A stretch of DNA of 64,000 nucleotides from Antedon mediterranea (GCF_964355755.1 NC_092680.1:19321001-19385000); one strand, 5' to 3'; numbered from the stretch's first letter, positions 45,926-59,284 are shown. Program-made: numbers and translations. The notes: generated from the letters alone by a model not told the origin.

Positions 45926-46478
45926 AGGTCAAAGTTCAAAATTAGATGCATTTAAGACCAACAAAAACCACATACAGTATATTCACATAATTAAAAATCA
46001 ATAAATTAATGTCAAAGGTCATAAATTGCATTTCCAATCATTTTATGTGAAAATGTTTCATTACTACAAATATAAATGTATTTATTCTGAACAAAATGAC
46101 ACCAAAATCGATTGAAAATGACCAGTAGTTAGAACAGAGATATACAAATACGAGGTCAAAGGTCAAACTGTAAGAATCGTCATTTCCGGTCATTTTTGGA
46201 CGAAACTTTTCATTAGAGCAAATAGAAATATATAGTTTGTGAACAATTTGAGACCAGAAAGTCTAATGTGTATAGTTGCCAAGATATGACATTTTTTGTT
46301 TTTATGGTGGCCATTTTGAAATCAAGATTGCCGCCATACCGGACGTTGGACACTTGGCACCCCTCGATATTTTGAATCTATATACATCAAAGAAACTTTG
46401 TGGAAAGTTTCATGCTTTGGTAATAAAGTGCACAACTTGGCTATTTTTATGGCGTTAACTGCTCTACTATAATAAGGA
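45926..46478. repeat. Right arm of 3.8-kb foldback element
   Basis: Reverse complement of 42701-43209 with an extra ~45 bp near 46340-46390 (GACGTTGGACACTTGGCACC...). It ends GCGTTAACTGCTCTACTATAATAAGGAA. Confidence 0.9.
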
Positions 46479-47100
46479 AGACTAGCTACGTCTGTGTTTT
46501 ACGTTAGTATACTTTATATGTAGATAATTTATTGTTTAATTAGGGAGTGGTTTTTAATCTACTACAGTCGCTGACTCTCTAGGCCTACTACTACTAAGTA
46601 CTACTAGCATGGTCCGGAGTAAATTACTTATGCTACAGTACCAGCCTAGTCATCAAGGCTAGGCCTAAGTTACTGTATTTCTAATGTTGACCTTGTTCCT
46701 GCACTATAACAATGTCCTTATGGCAGGTAGTGCCAGGATCAATAACATCCTTTACAAATTGCCATCATTCAAGCATAAAAATAGGTTAACTTCTTGCTAA
46801 TTGCTTTGTTCATTTATTTTGTAGGCCCTAGCTTAGCCCTACATTTTTTAGAATGCTTCAAATCAGTTTGAACATTTGAAGGAGTAGACTCTGATTCAAT
46901 TGTGTCTGTGTTTAACTTTTAGTGTTTTAATTTTGAAGCAGAAAACAGGAACATCTTTAAATCTATTCATCGTTTGATTTGACAGGTAAACTCCGGTCTA
47001 GACCTACAACCATTGAAATCTTGAAAAGGAATGATGGCTAATAACTTTTGTAAAGACACCTTAAGATATAATGTTTTATTTCTTTTATTCTAATATCTAG
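46479..47100. other. Upstream region of the DUSP gene
   Basis: Several AGGCCTA motifs, no long frame. The first coding exon is preceded by a splice acceptor (TAATATCTAG|AGTATGG), so a non-coding 5' exon and the promoter should lie here or further upstream, but neither can be placed. Confidence 0.4.
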
Positions 47101-47103
47101 AGT

Positions 47104-49045
47104 ATGGCCTGCATTCCACCACCAAATTTTAGCTGGGTGGTAGCAAGCCGATTAGCTGCCCATGCCTTACCAGAATCTAAGCAACATCTCCAGTACCTGT
47201 TCAACATCGGTATCTATCATTTAGTTACTTTAATGAGCGAAGGCATTCCTCCGATGGAGACCGTACCAGAATTGAAATGGACAAGGATACCTATAGAAGA
47301 TTTTACACCACCGTCTATTTCTCAGATTGAAACATTTGTGGACATTGTTGATTCTGCAGTTGCAGTAGGTAAAGTGAGTACTAAAGTCATGATTTACATC
47401 ACAGAGGCAGAGAATGGCTAAGCTGGCCACCATATTTTTTAGACGAAAGTGTCTGAGAGATTCCTATCTAGGAAAACAACTTTATGTAATTAACATTGTA
47501 TAAAACTTACACCAAGTAAAAAGAGGAAAATCATGATTCATTGTTTCAATCTTTATTGGATCATCATCACTGATTGGAATCATCAGTACATCTGTTGGTT
47601 TTTAAAGTATATATGTATATTATTTCAATTTGTTATAGGCAGTATCAGTACATTGTTTACGTGGAAGAGGTAGAACTGGCACCATGCTGGCTAGCTATCT
47701 GGTCAAGTCAAAAGGTATCTCACCAGAAGAAGCTATTAGAGAAGTGAGGACAATGAGACCAGGCTCAATAGAAACATCAAGTCAGGAGGATGTCATCAAG
47801 GAATACTCAGTATTTCTTAAGGCTCATTCTAGGTATTATGTTTGTCATAATGATATGAACTTTTACACAAATCAGACCGATCCATTATGTGGTTTGGTCA
47901 TCACCTGGACCCAGAATCCCCCAATACTGTTCAAGGAATCTTGCAGTAGAGGAAAGGGAAGCAAGTCTCTATGTCCATATATGTGCACAATGAATAAACT
48001 TTGTATTCAATGTGTGTGTGGTAAATAAATAAAATACTGGTTCCTAGGTTGTCAGAAATCGAACACCCTCTCAATTGTTTGACTGTGAAAAATTAACCAA
48101 AGCTTTCTTTTTATCCTGATATAGGTATTTAGATTCAAGGGAGAAGCCCCCTCCTTACTTCTCATGGGTTGTGCCAAATCTTCTAGCAGCACATGGCTTC
48201 CCAACAGAACCTTGCCATTTTGAATACCTCAGTTCAATTGGTATACGACACATGGTATCGGTAGCAACAGAGAACCGGCCTGATATAGACCAGTGTGTAG
48301 GTATGAAGTGGACATCTATTGGAGTAGATGATTTCAAAGCACCAAACCTAAACCAAGTTACACAATTTATACAACTTGTTGAAGATACTCAAGAAAAAAA
48401 TGAGGTTTGTCCAACACCAAAGTTTATATTTCAAACTCAAAACTCCAAATATAATTTTTAAAATTTTTATATATGATATAGGCCTACTTAGTAATATGAT
48501 TTTTTGTATATAACATTTTAAATATTATTTATCATCTCGTCTAAGGAAATCAAATTATGTCAATAAATAAATTATTAGAATTTTTTTTATTTAGGATTTT
48601 AACACATTCCATATAATATCAAAATAATCAAATAAGAAAATGCAACATGTATATGTAATCTTACAATGTTTCTTTATCACTGATAATCTCATAATAGTGT
48701 ATTCGATTCTTATGAATCACACTGTTGATTTTTGTATTCTTTTTGTTTGTGCATCTTGGACAGCTCCCATAATTGTGCAGCTGATGTCGGTGATATTTTG
48801 ATAAAAATCCATGCAATTGCTAAATAAAATGTGAACTTTCTTTACCATTTTAATAGGCCTTGTCGGTGCATTGTCAACGTGGTTGCGGAAGAACAGGCTC
48901 TTTACTAGCCTGTTATTTTATCAAAGCGTTTGACATGAACGCAGAAGAGGCGGTTGAAAAGATCCGAGAACTGCGATATGGGTCAATTGAAACTACTGAA
49001 CAACAAACAATAGTTCATGAATATTTTGATAGCTTGCAAGTTTAA
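47104..49045 (+). CDS. Double-domain DUSP23-like dual-specificity phosphatase
   Basis: Small cysteine phosphatase of the DUSP23 (VHZ) type, here with two catalytic domains in one chain. Exons 47104-47373, 47639-47832, 48125-48404, 48857-49045; phases join cleanly to 310 residues plus stop. Domain 1: PPNFSWVVASRLAAHALP at the N-terminus, general-acid Asp66 in IEDF, P-loop HCLRGRGRT (Cys96, Arg102), PGSIET. Domain 2 (from about residue 163): PPYFSWVVPNLLAAHGFP, Asp224 in VDDF, HCQRGCGRT (Cys254, Arg260), YGSIET. Both active sites look intact. The two domains share intron positions, so the protein arose by tandem duplication and read-through splicing. It probably acts in cytosol or nucleus (no signal peptide or membrane segment); the substrate is unknown. 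A truncated single-domain form is possible by reading through intron 2. Confidence 0.93.
47833..48028 (+). other. Possible alternative 3' end of DUSP gene (intron 2 read-through)
   Basis: The domain 1 frame stays open past the exon 2 donor for 65 more residues and stops at 48028 (TAA), overlapping GTAAATAAATAAAATA, which contains AATAAA. Cleavage there would give a one-domain phosphatase. Confidence 0.35.
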
Positions 49046-50314
49046 TTGTTTCGTTTTAAAGGATTTCATTAATCGGTGCTGTAATTTTTTTTAAATATTG
49101 CAGATAGAGTCAGTTATTATTATTCTTACTACAGTATATACCCTCCTCTTTTGGGACACCCATATTCACAGGCCCACCCAGCCAAAGTTTCCCCCCCCCC
49201 CCCCACCACCACATTATTGACTCCCAAAAGGTGTCCCTTAATAGAGGTCCTTTTGTATTTTTTTTAAATCTTATATACAGTATTTATTTGTTTACTCATT
49301 TGTCAATGAAAAAACATAAAAAAAAAAATATTGATTCACAAACTGTGAAGTGTTTTCCTCGCACAATGTTTTATTTATATGTTGTATCATACATATCTGT
49401 AGTTTTACAATAATGGACTTGAAACCATGATTGCGTATTTTACAACAACAGAAATTATTATTAGTATTTTTTTTAAATTTGAAATATAAGGCAGCCTATG
49501 TATGAATTTTAATTCCTAATTACACAGTATTTTAAAGGTTACTAAACTTTATAATAAATTTATAAATAACATATCTTTTTAAGTAGTTTTTTGTTTATTA
49601 TTTTGAATTTCAAAAATGAATTGGTTGTTTTAAACAACTGGAGTGTATCATAAAACAGGCTGTGTTTTCCACAAAAAAATATGTACAACCATTTTAGAAA
49701 ATAAAGATTTTCATATATTCATCTAATTATCTTACTGTGTTTATGTTAAATCTGTGGGAAAGTCCAACAATAATAATTATAAATAATTATAATAATTATT
49801 TTCATTAAAACACATTTTTAGATTTTTTAAACTTTTCTTAAATATTTTTCTGAAAAGCGCCCTCTTTTTAAATTATTAGAAGAATGCGGGGAGGCTGTTC
49901 TTATTTCCATTGAAATAATGATAAAAATTAATAAAATAAAACGAAGTTTAAAACAAATTATTTCCTTAGAAAAAAGACCAAATAAACAATTAAATTTAAC
50001 CAAAAACATGTTGACTTCCAGACAATTTTTTTCTGATTCAATCACATCGGTTTTATTTGATAGCCTTGGTTTTAAAAGTTAATTTATTTTATCTAATTTT
50101 TGAAAACTGAATTTGATTTTTGTTTGCGGGACAATATATCTTTAACAATCAATTTGAATTTAAGTTAAAATATTTGTTGCAATTTAATGATAATTGTGCC
50201 ATCATTGCAATGATTAAACCCCTGTATTGTTTCTCAATAATACTTGTTATTTTACTGATGAGTTTACTTGCATTGTACGGCATTTTTTCTGGTCAGATTC
50301 CATTCCTTCTTCTT
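49046..50314. other. Convergent 3' flanks of DUSP and P450 genes
   Basis: AT-rich, no gene seen. AATAAA-like signals near 49550 and 49700 could serve the DUSP transcript. A C-run (49188-49204) is present. GCGGGACAATATATCTTTAAC near 50127 matches the right end of MITE family B. Confidence 0.45.
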
Positions 50315-52928
50315 CTACCTTGGTGTTGATATTATCTGAAAGCTGTGAGGTACTCGTGTTGCTGCTATTTTTCCACGTAAATTAGGAGTTGGAGCATTTT
50401 CTGGCCTGGTAATATTGAAATTCATCATGATATTTGTAAAGAATAAATACAGCTCCATTTTAGCCAATTGCTGCCCGAGACACTCACGACGACCTACATG
50501 AGAGTATAAATCATTTTATTTGTATTAATTAATTAATTAATAATAATTAATGAAGGCGCATTTCCCACAACCCACTCTTCTATATCAAATAGGCTATAAT
50601 CTGATTTTTTGTTTTGCCATAATAGGCTACAATCAAAATATGAATGTTTGAATTTTGATCTTCAATGGACTCCATTGGAAACTTCAAGCGCCATTTATCG
50701 TAATGATTAATAACAAACACACTAACAAACTTTAGTTTGTAATAATTCTACTTTGTAGTAGAGTTTGGAATGAGTTTGTTAGTAGATCAGCTGACAAACA
50801 CCGTCTGTGTTGGCCTAAAGGTTTCTGAGCAGAAAAAATCCAACAGCGGGTAAACTCGAAGTTTCCAAACAAAAGTTTGCTAGTGTATTGTACTTCTTGT
50901 TTGGAGACTATTTTGAGAAGTGATTCATATCTTATCTAGCCCAATTACTGGAGCCCCTCATTGTTTCTATATGGAGGAAGACTGTAAAGCACCCACGACT
51001 GAGTTCTCAAACCTCAGCAAACTATAGTTTGTCAAGAAGTTACACGGCCTAACTTCTGCAAACTACAGTTGGCAAACAAAACAGTAGACTAGGTCAGCAT
51101 ATACTGATGTTACGTACGGTATATTGCTAATCATCTTTTAGACTAATAATATAAACTATGGTCTTACCAATACAAAACGGTATTAATTCTTCTCGACGAA
51201 TTACTTGATTGTTTTCATCAAGGAATCGTTCCGGATGAAATGCTTCTGGATTTTCCCAAATTTTTGGATCTCGCAGAACAGCAAATATGTTTGGAATGAA
51301 GATTGTACCCTTTTCGACATCATAACCTCGGAAGGTGGTGTTAAAAGAGGCGGCATGAGGCACTCCTAGAGGAACAATCGCTCCCATTCTCTGAATCTCC
51401 AAGAGCACAGCTTCAGTGTAAGGAAGCTTTTGAATATGAGCTTTTGTTGGATGGTTGCCTGCTCCCACCACCTGATCAAGTTCATCCTGAACCTTCTGTT
51501 GAACCTCTGGATATAGACACATGTACAGCATTGCCCAGAGGAGTGTTGTTGCTGTGGTTTCCGTACCAGCGACGAATAAATCTGCAGTAACAAATGCCAT
51601 GTTATCCTCATCGAAGGAACTTGTAATGTCGTCTTTGTTCTTGGTAATTTCATTTCGAAAAATATCAACAAAATCACGTGGGTTTTCTGGGTCGTATTCT
51701 CGCAAATGTTCATTGAAAATATCCAACTGGAAAGCCTTGAACGTTAGATAATTTTTCCACAACTCAGCAAAAGCAGTACGCGGAAAATATTTTAAAACGG
51801 GAAAGAAATTCATTGCGCTAGCATTGGTGGAAAGTTCAATACTGCGGTGCATTACTCTAAGCATTTCCAAAAACACTGCGTCATTGTAATCAAATCGACG
51901 ACCAAAGAGAATTGAACACGTGACATTTGATACGGATGTACTGGTGAGATGTGCAGGATCAAATGGAACATTGGTGAAGTTGTTTTTGATGTGATCAACG
52001 AATACATCTATTTCTTCTGTAATTTTGTCCTCAAAAGTCTGTTTTCCCATGCCGAAAGTACGAAGCACAGAAAGAGCAAAACGCCTCTGATCCTTTTGTC
52101 CGTTCTCGTGATAAGCTCCGATGAGACCTTCGTTTAAAGAAATTATGCGTGTTTTAGATGTTATTCTCATCATGGAGGAAATTTCCTCCACGTTCTCATG
52201 TATGTGGTTTTAATAAAAGGCTTTCAATACTATACTTATAATTTTACAACAATTTTGTGTAATCATACACGCTCAAGATTCAACATAATAGGTTCTTTTT
52301 TAGTTTAAATCTTCTATTTTAATGATACTGGACATTTATAAGAGAGGTAACAAATAGCCTATTCAGACTCTGTTCCAACTGTTTAGGATTGTGAATAGTA
52401 TTTCCAATTGGACAATTAAAAACATTCATAGATAGGCCTATAAGTACACTTCAACTGAATGAGACTAAAAACTTTAAAAATGCTCTCATTTAAGCACCTT
52501 CTTTTTTAGTTAGAGTTTTATACCATGACTTTCTACATCCAATAGGCATAAAAAGCCTGCATCTTCTTTTCAAATAACCTACCTCGTCCTTTACTGATAC
52601 CATCAAACATTACCATCCTTGGCCTGTCGTTGAAGGTGTCTCCAGATTTCACAAAAGCCTCCTTGATGCTGTCATAGTCACTCAATACCACTACTGGAAA
52701 TACACCAAGTTTCAATCTCATAACATTGCCATACTTTTTAGCCAATGTCGTCATGGTCTCGTGGGGGACCTCGCCCACCAGTGACAAAATATTCCCAATG
52801 TACGGCCATCCCCATGGTCCAGGTGGCAATTTTGTTTTTCTGCGAGTCCCATACAAAAAATATACGAACAGAACGAACGTAACTATTGGTAGAAAGACAG
52901 ACTTCCACTCAAAATGTGCAGTCGCCAT
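50315..52928 (-). CDS. CYP2-type cytochrome P450 (copy 1)
   Basis: Haem mono-oxygenase expected on the ER membrane. Exons in coding order 52928-52583, 52127-51168, 50493-50315; 494 residues, normal length. N-terminal membrane anchor VFLPIVTFVLFVYFLY, hinge KLPPGPWGWPYIG, I-helix AGTETTATT, K-helix EIQR (ExxR), PERF, and haem loop PFCIGRRECLG with Cys440 formed across the second intron. The acceptor of exon 2 (TTTAAACGAAG) is weak. It is transcribed away from the two + strand copies. Exon 3 is nearly identical to that of the copy at 61925 although exons 1-2 are clearly diverged, pointing to gene conversion. Substrate unknown; the family oxidises fatty acids or xenobiotics. Confidence 0.94.
50713..51085. 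repeat. AAACTTTAGTTTG-type inverted repeats (P450-1 intron 2)
   Basis: ACACACTAACAAACTTTAGTTTG near 50716 is mirrored by CCAAACAAAAGTTTGCTAGTGTATTG near 50866. CAAACTATAGTTTG and CAAACTACAGTTGGCAAAC follow to 51080. Likely a nested MITE. Confidence 0.6.
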
Positions 52929-55900
52929 TATCTTATATCAAACGTATGCTGTTGTGCAAGAGTTTACAACGGTAGATATATATATATATATATATATGAC
53001 ACCTCTTTCAATGTAAATATGAATATTCAATCGAGATTACTGATTTGTGCACATAGCCTAATATTGGTATGTTTACTTTACTTGTGTACTTTACCGTACA
53101 TACCACACGATAAGCATCAATATTTCAATATGAAATTAGGCCTATACATAAATTAAAGTTCAAGAATCAAAATGCAGCCCTTCACAAATCGTATGACCTT
53201 GACATCAGTTGTGTAGGTCCAGTGTGGCCAGCGATCGAAAGTAAATTATGCTAGATGGCAGCACAACATTATTCCAGATTATGCCAGACACAATTACGAC
53301 GAAAATGTCACAAAAACAATGAATTATAGGGCGGTGTAAAAAAAAGGTCTTCTAAAAAGATGACTTTTACAAAATATGCACGTACATCATATTTGTACAA
53401 AGTTAGCAATTGGTCAATGTCTGAACTATCAACCAGGCGAGATTTCTATTACTAAATGTTCTTTCATGAGTATTGTTATATGTTTACAAGGTCAAATTGT
53501 ATATTACATATTGTATTCTGGAACTATCATATGCAAGATGAGTTTATGACAGATGAGTTTATGACAGATGAGTTTATGACAGATGTCTTTTATGACATTT
53601 TTATGAACTTGAACTTCATATTTATCTAGTAGTACGTTAGTCGTGTGATAACAAAAGATATGTTCTATTTATTATTATTCTAATGTATTCTGATGTATTG
53701 TCCCTTGAAACACAAAAAATGAAGGTCGAAATATTCTAAATTTAAATTGGCCATATCAAAGTAGTAATATTAAAGTTATTCACTTTAAGTCGAAAATTCG
53801 AGCCAAGAACAACAAGTTTACGTAATTAACAAGTAAATTAATTTGATTGCATTTCGTCTGGAAAATCGTCGTAAACAAAGCTTTCAAACCACGAGTAGGT
53901 ATGCATAATAGCCTATGCATGATGCTAATTAGGATTGTTTACAACTCGTCACGGTTGAGAAGGTGTTTTCACACAGATCGCGAGGAAGTTTTATATGAGT
54001 ATGCATACAGAGTAGCTATTGTCAAACAAGCGCGTTGCATTATGAGATGTTTTTGATCGAAAACTTTGACTGGAAGTCAAAGTTATTTTTTGAACAAAAA
54101 AATGTCTGTATTTCAGTTAAATTATTTTTTTTCGACTACTATTATGATACTTCAAAATGACCCACTTTTTTCGAAATCTATTTAATATTTTTTTTGGAAT
54201 TAGTCAAAGGGACAAATTTTGAAGAAACCTTGAACTTTTACATAATTTAAACAAAATGAATCAGCCATACCACGAGGAATGTACTTCTATTCAATCCTGT
54301 TTTATAATAATCCTATTATTTATTAAATATTAACAATACTTACTATATAGGCCTATGTATTAAATATTAATATAGGCCTACTTAAATAGTAGCTATTATT
54401 TAAAGCTAAGCATCGAGTATTCCAATTGAGCCGTTCAGCTTTAGCTATATCATTTTGAATCATATTGATTATTTCTACTCAATTTTAATCCTGTAGTGTT
54501 TTTTTTTTTTTGGTGTGGAGGTGGAGAGGGTCTTGTAGCTCTATTACTACTATCGTCTGACCTTATGCAATAAGCACATAATAAACAACAATACTGATAT
54601 CTGGCCTACTGGGCCTAATATTAAATATTTAAACATCGGGTTTGCCAATATTGAGAATGATATAGCCATGGTTTCAGGAGAAATTTATTTTGAATGGCGA
54701 AATTTCTATTCTCTTTTATTTCCTTTCTAAGTATACATTACGCCTGCTCCTTTATAAACCTAGGTCATGCAGTGCCAGCACCATGTTGAGCTATGGAGAA
54801 TTACTTTTTTTTCCGAAATAAAAGATGAATGAATGAATGATCCAGTACTATCGTGCGTCGTTCTTGTTTTAATATAAAAGGCATCAATAAAGGTTAATTG
54901 TAGTTCGCAATGATGACGTAATCTTGTTTGTTTAGTGTCTTGTACATTTAAATTACTGCGTTATATACTATAGTATGTGTGCTTTCATTCATTTTAGTTC
55001 TTTTAACTCACGAAAAAAATGAAGAGGATCTTTCTGACCTATTACATTATACAGAACGTAATTGTTGTTATTGAAATAAATATTGAAAAATATGTCAGGT
55101 GTCTCGTATAGGCCTACTTAGAAACAAACTTTACAAAATCCTGATACGATTACAAAATGACGTCAAACTGTTATTACCTCTATCAATTCTCTGGGTATTA
55201 AACAATTGCTGATACTTGTTACCGTACCTAGTTCATTGTTTGATTGTAAGTACAGGGTTACGGACGGGCCAGATCTACTTTTTTGGTAAAAATGGTATCA
55301 GATTGGTGATTCTACCATACATTTTTAGAAAGCTCATTATGTCCTATATTTCAGAAATTTATGATATAAATATAAAATAGCCATTATTAATGTTTATTTA
55401 ACAGCTTTAACATAAAGTTTGCGGTACACCACGGTATATTTCTGTTCTGAAAAGAAGAAAATGCAGAAAGTCCAGGAAAGGGACTGACATGAAAGCTTCT
55501 CACTCTTGAAGATGTATATTTCATCGAAACGTCGACAAAACTTAACAATTCTTTTCAAACTAAATATGGGTTGTGTACCGCAAACAATTTATTTAAACAT
55601 ATCAATTTCGCCATGCAAACCTTTAAAAACATATTTAACACCGCCTACGGAAAATATGCAACACGATATTTGGGATACATTTTTGCGTCTCGTTTTAACG
55701 GCATCATGGACCATAAATAACACGCGACTGCAGCCATGTAATGGCCTTTGTATAACATGATGATGTTACAAAAAAGTAATAATTACCTTGGTAATTGTTG
55801 CACTTGGCCTACATTTTTGTCAAGTACCAAAGTACCCTATACTCATTTGCTAACAATTAACAGATATATTCTATTCATTCGACAAACTAGTTTAGATTTA

Positions 55901-56550
55901 ACAAGCGAAGTGTGACATTTTTAAAAACTTCACTTTGCCTGGATTTAAAAATATACCATGAATATGAATATCTCGATTCAGGTGTTTTTATGAACTTTCG
56001 AGGGTGTTGTTGTATATAATCTGCCCATACAACAGCAACTTCCGTGTTAACAATGAGCAGAAATTATATTATTTATATATAACTTAAAATTGTATTTGTT
56101 TTGGTCAAAATCGACATTTCCCATGCTTGTCACATGTTACAGTACAAACTATAATAAAAAATACTGTACAGTGTTGAAAATCATTAATATTATTACTAAA
56201 TATGGGCACAATAAGAGAGTATATTTGAACATGTTCTAACATTTGGCACGAGTTGACGTGTCAGTCGACTTGCGCATGCATATTATATCATAACAATGAC
56301 GTCATAAGGCATCGGTCGACATACTGGACGTTCAAATCGAAAGGTCCATGTCCTTCGTTCCCATTGACATATCCGGGTAGACGCTCCGCCGGAATGGACA
56401 ATTACAAATACTGCGATCTGCTTTTATAAACAACCTGTGCACCGTTGAATTCTTGTAAACAGTAGATTCTACGTAAATTTTATATTGACGTAGTTCAACT
56501 GTCATTGAGAATAATACCCGTGATCCAATTTGTATGTATAACAATAATAA
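52929..56550. other. Divergent intergenic region between P450 copies 1 and 2
   Basis: Holds a (TA)n run at 52976-52998, four AGATGAGTTTATGAC copies at 53535-53585, a family-B-like fragment starting near 53689 (GTATTGTCCC), and a GAATGAATGA tail near 54827 typical of retroelement 3' ends. No gene was recognised. Confidence 0.45.
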
Positions 56551-56679
56551 TAAGATCCCGTTAATATGAGAATTATCTGTTCAAAGATGAGGCGTTTGCT
56601 AAACAATGCGCTCAAGCGTCAAAATAAATCTCTATTCATAGGTTTGATCTCTAGGTTTAAATTAGTTTACGTCACTAAC

Positions 56680-56760
56680 ATAACAGATTATGATTGGTCA
56701 GAGGTTTACAGTTAAATTATGATTGGTTAGAAATTTCGGTATTGGTTATATATAAACTTG
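56680..56760 (+). promoter_or_regulatory. Promoter of P450 copy 2
   Basis: Three ATTGG (inverted CCAAT) boxes near 56693, 56731 and 56741, and a TATA box TATATATAAA at 56747-56756, 60 bp before the ATG. The same arrangement precedes copy 3. Confidence 0.7.
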
Positions 56761-56806
56761 AATATTGTGGAAAAATATTGTTTAAAGATATACATTTCTT
56801 TTCACA

Positions 56807-58890
56807 ATGGCGTTTATTTCGTTACTTGGAATATATTCTGAAGTTACTCAACTGACAAACTTAGATCAATGGAAGACTCTACTTTCAATAATTGTTTGCA
56901 TTTTATTATCAATCAATTATTGGAAACGTAACAAATCAAGCGTACCACCTGGTCCGCGGGGATGGCCGTATATTGGAAACCTTCTGACATTATCAGGCGA
57001 AAGTCCTCATGAAACATTAACGGAGATGGCAAAAAGATATGGTAACGTGATGGCATTGAAACTTGGTGTATTTCCTGTTGTCGTATTGAGTGACTATGAG
57101 AGCATCAAGGAGGCTTTTGTGAAATCTGGAGATAAGTTCAGCGACAGACCAAAAATTTTGATTTTTGAAGGTTTCAACAAAGGACGAGGTGAGTCAAATT
57201 GACTGTCTTATGTGAATGAGTGATAGTGAAACCTATTTAAGCTACTAAATAATTCTGATTGATTTGGTTTGTGAGTATAAATGTGGTCTTGTTTTCAGGA
57301 GAATCAATTAATCTTCCTCCTCACCCACCTACCGTAAAATACATTGTTAAAGTTCAATAATTCATAACTATTTACTGATAATATCATCTAATCTTAGAGC
57401 ATGTATCGTGGATACTGTTAGTATTAAAGTTATAATCTGTTTAACGCGCTGTTTTTTTTTTATACAATTTATGATAGGTGTTATAGGCGCTTGTCACGAA
57501 AATGGACAAAAGGAACAACGGCGGTTTGCAATGTCAGTGCTTCGTGGTTTTGGTATGGGCAAAACAAGTTTCGAGGAAAAAATTAACAAAGAAATTGATA
57601 TTTACATGGACCACATTAAGAAAACATACCGAAATAATGCCTTTGATCCAGCACACATTACCAATACTTCTGTTTCAAATGTGTTGACTTCAGTCCTCTA
57701 TGGTCGTAGATTTAGTTATGATGACCCGTTACTACAAGAAATGTTGCGTATTGTTAATCGATGCGTAGAACTTGCGACCAATGCCAGTTCAATGAACTTT
57801 TTGCCCATTTTAAAATATTTTCCAAACACGACTTTTGCTGAATTCTGGAAGCTACATGTTAACTTAAAAGAAATTCAAGTAAACATTCTCAAAGAACATT
57901 TAGAAGATTATGATCCAGACAATCTTCGAGATTTCGTCGATATATATATTAATGAAATTGCAAAGAATAAAGATAAAATGACTTCTTTTGACGAGTATAA
58001 TCTGACATGTGTGACAACGGATTTATTCATTGCTGGATCTGAAACCACAGCAACAACACTTCTCTGGGCAATTTTGTATATGTCTCTATATCCAGAGGTT
58101 CAACAGAAGGTTCAGAATGAACTTGATAAGGTGGTAGGAGCAGGCAATCATCCGACAAAAGCTCATATTCCACAGCTTCCTTACACTGATGCTGTGCTCT
58201 TGGAGATTCAGAGAATGGGAGCAATTACCCCTCTAGGTGTACCACATGCAGCTACAATCGACACCACCTTCCGAGGTTATGACATTAAGAAAGGAACAAT
58301 CTTTATCCCCAATATGTTTGCAGTTCTGCGAGATCCCAAAGTTTGGAAAAATCCAGATGTGTTCTGTCCAGAAAGATTCCTTGATGCAAATAATCAAGTA
58401 ACTCGTCCAGAAGAATTCATTCCCTTTTGCATCGGTGAGTAATAAATAGGCCTATACATTTAATTTACTTTCAACAGTGCCTAAGAAACATTTTTACATG
58501 TAATTTCAAGGTTAATAAAAACATCTCCAAAACCAAATCTTTTATACCATTTGAATTTTATTAAATAAAAGATATTTATTAAATAAGAGATACAGATTAT
58601 TTACAAACGTACCATAGTCAATGCCGATTGCTTGGGGTTATTATGTTGAAAGATACGGTAGAAGTTACAGAATAGAAAATAAATAATAACATACTTCAAT
58701 TTTCCATTCAGGTCGTCGTGAGTGTCTAGGACAGCAATTGGCTAAAATGGAGTTGTATTTATTCTTTACAAATATCATGATGAATTTCAATATTACCAGG
58801 CCAGAAAACGCACCGGCTCCTAATTTAGGTGGAAAGTTGGCAGCAACACGAATACCTCACAGCTTTCAGATAATAGCAACACAAAGGTAG
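56807..58890 (+). CDS. CYP2-type cytochrome P450 (copy 2)
   Basis: Exons 56807-57188, 57478-58434, 58712-58890; 505 residues. Longer lead than copy 1 (MAFISLLGIYSEVTQLTN before the anchor LLSIIVCILLSINYW), then SVPPGPRGWPYIG, I-helix AGSETTATT, EIQR, PERF and haem loop PFCIGRRECLG (Cys451). Introns lie at the same positions and phases as in the other two copies. It is the closest relative of copy 3 over exons 1-2, but its exon 3 differs more from copy 3 than copy 1 does. The start is supported by a TATA box 60 bp upstream and conservation with copy 3. Expected ER mono-oxygenase; substrate unknown. Confidence 0.95.
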
Positions 58891-59284
58891 CCTATTGGAA
58901 AGAAAACGCGAGTAAGCTTCCAAAAGGAATCTCCGCAACATCGAAACAATATAAATTTCTTTTCAAAAGCGAAAAAGAAATTTTGCTTCATATGTTTGAA
59001 GACATGTTCTTGAATTAACCAATTAGATTTTGCGATATCAGTTTGCAAAATTTTACAACTTCCATTATTTATTTTTTTTTTTGCAAAATACAAAAAAAGG
59101 TTACAGCATAACGAATCTTCCATTATTATTGGAAAGAATGTTAATTTGATCTGAAGGTGGTTGTGGTGGGATGTCGCGCTTTTTTCTTTTTGTGTTGGCA
59201 GGTGTATTGTTTCAAGCTTTTTTTCCCTTCTGTCTTGTTGTATTTTGTATATGAAATATGAAAGTGGAAAAAACAAAGCCATAT

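Noticed and set aside
53847-54056. 69-residue open frame (+ strand)
   Set aside because: Isolated, no recognised motif, no promoter or splice context.
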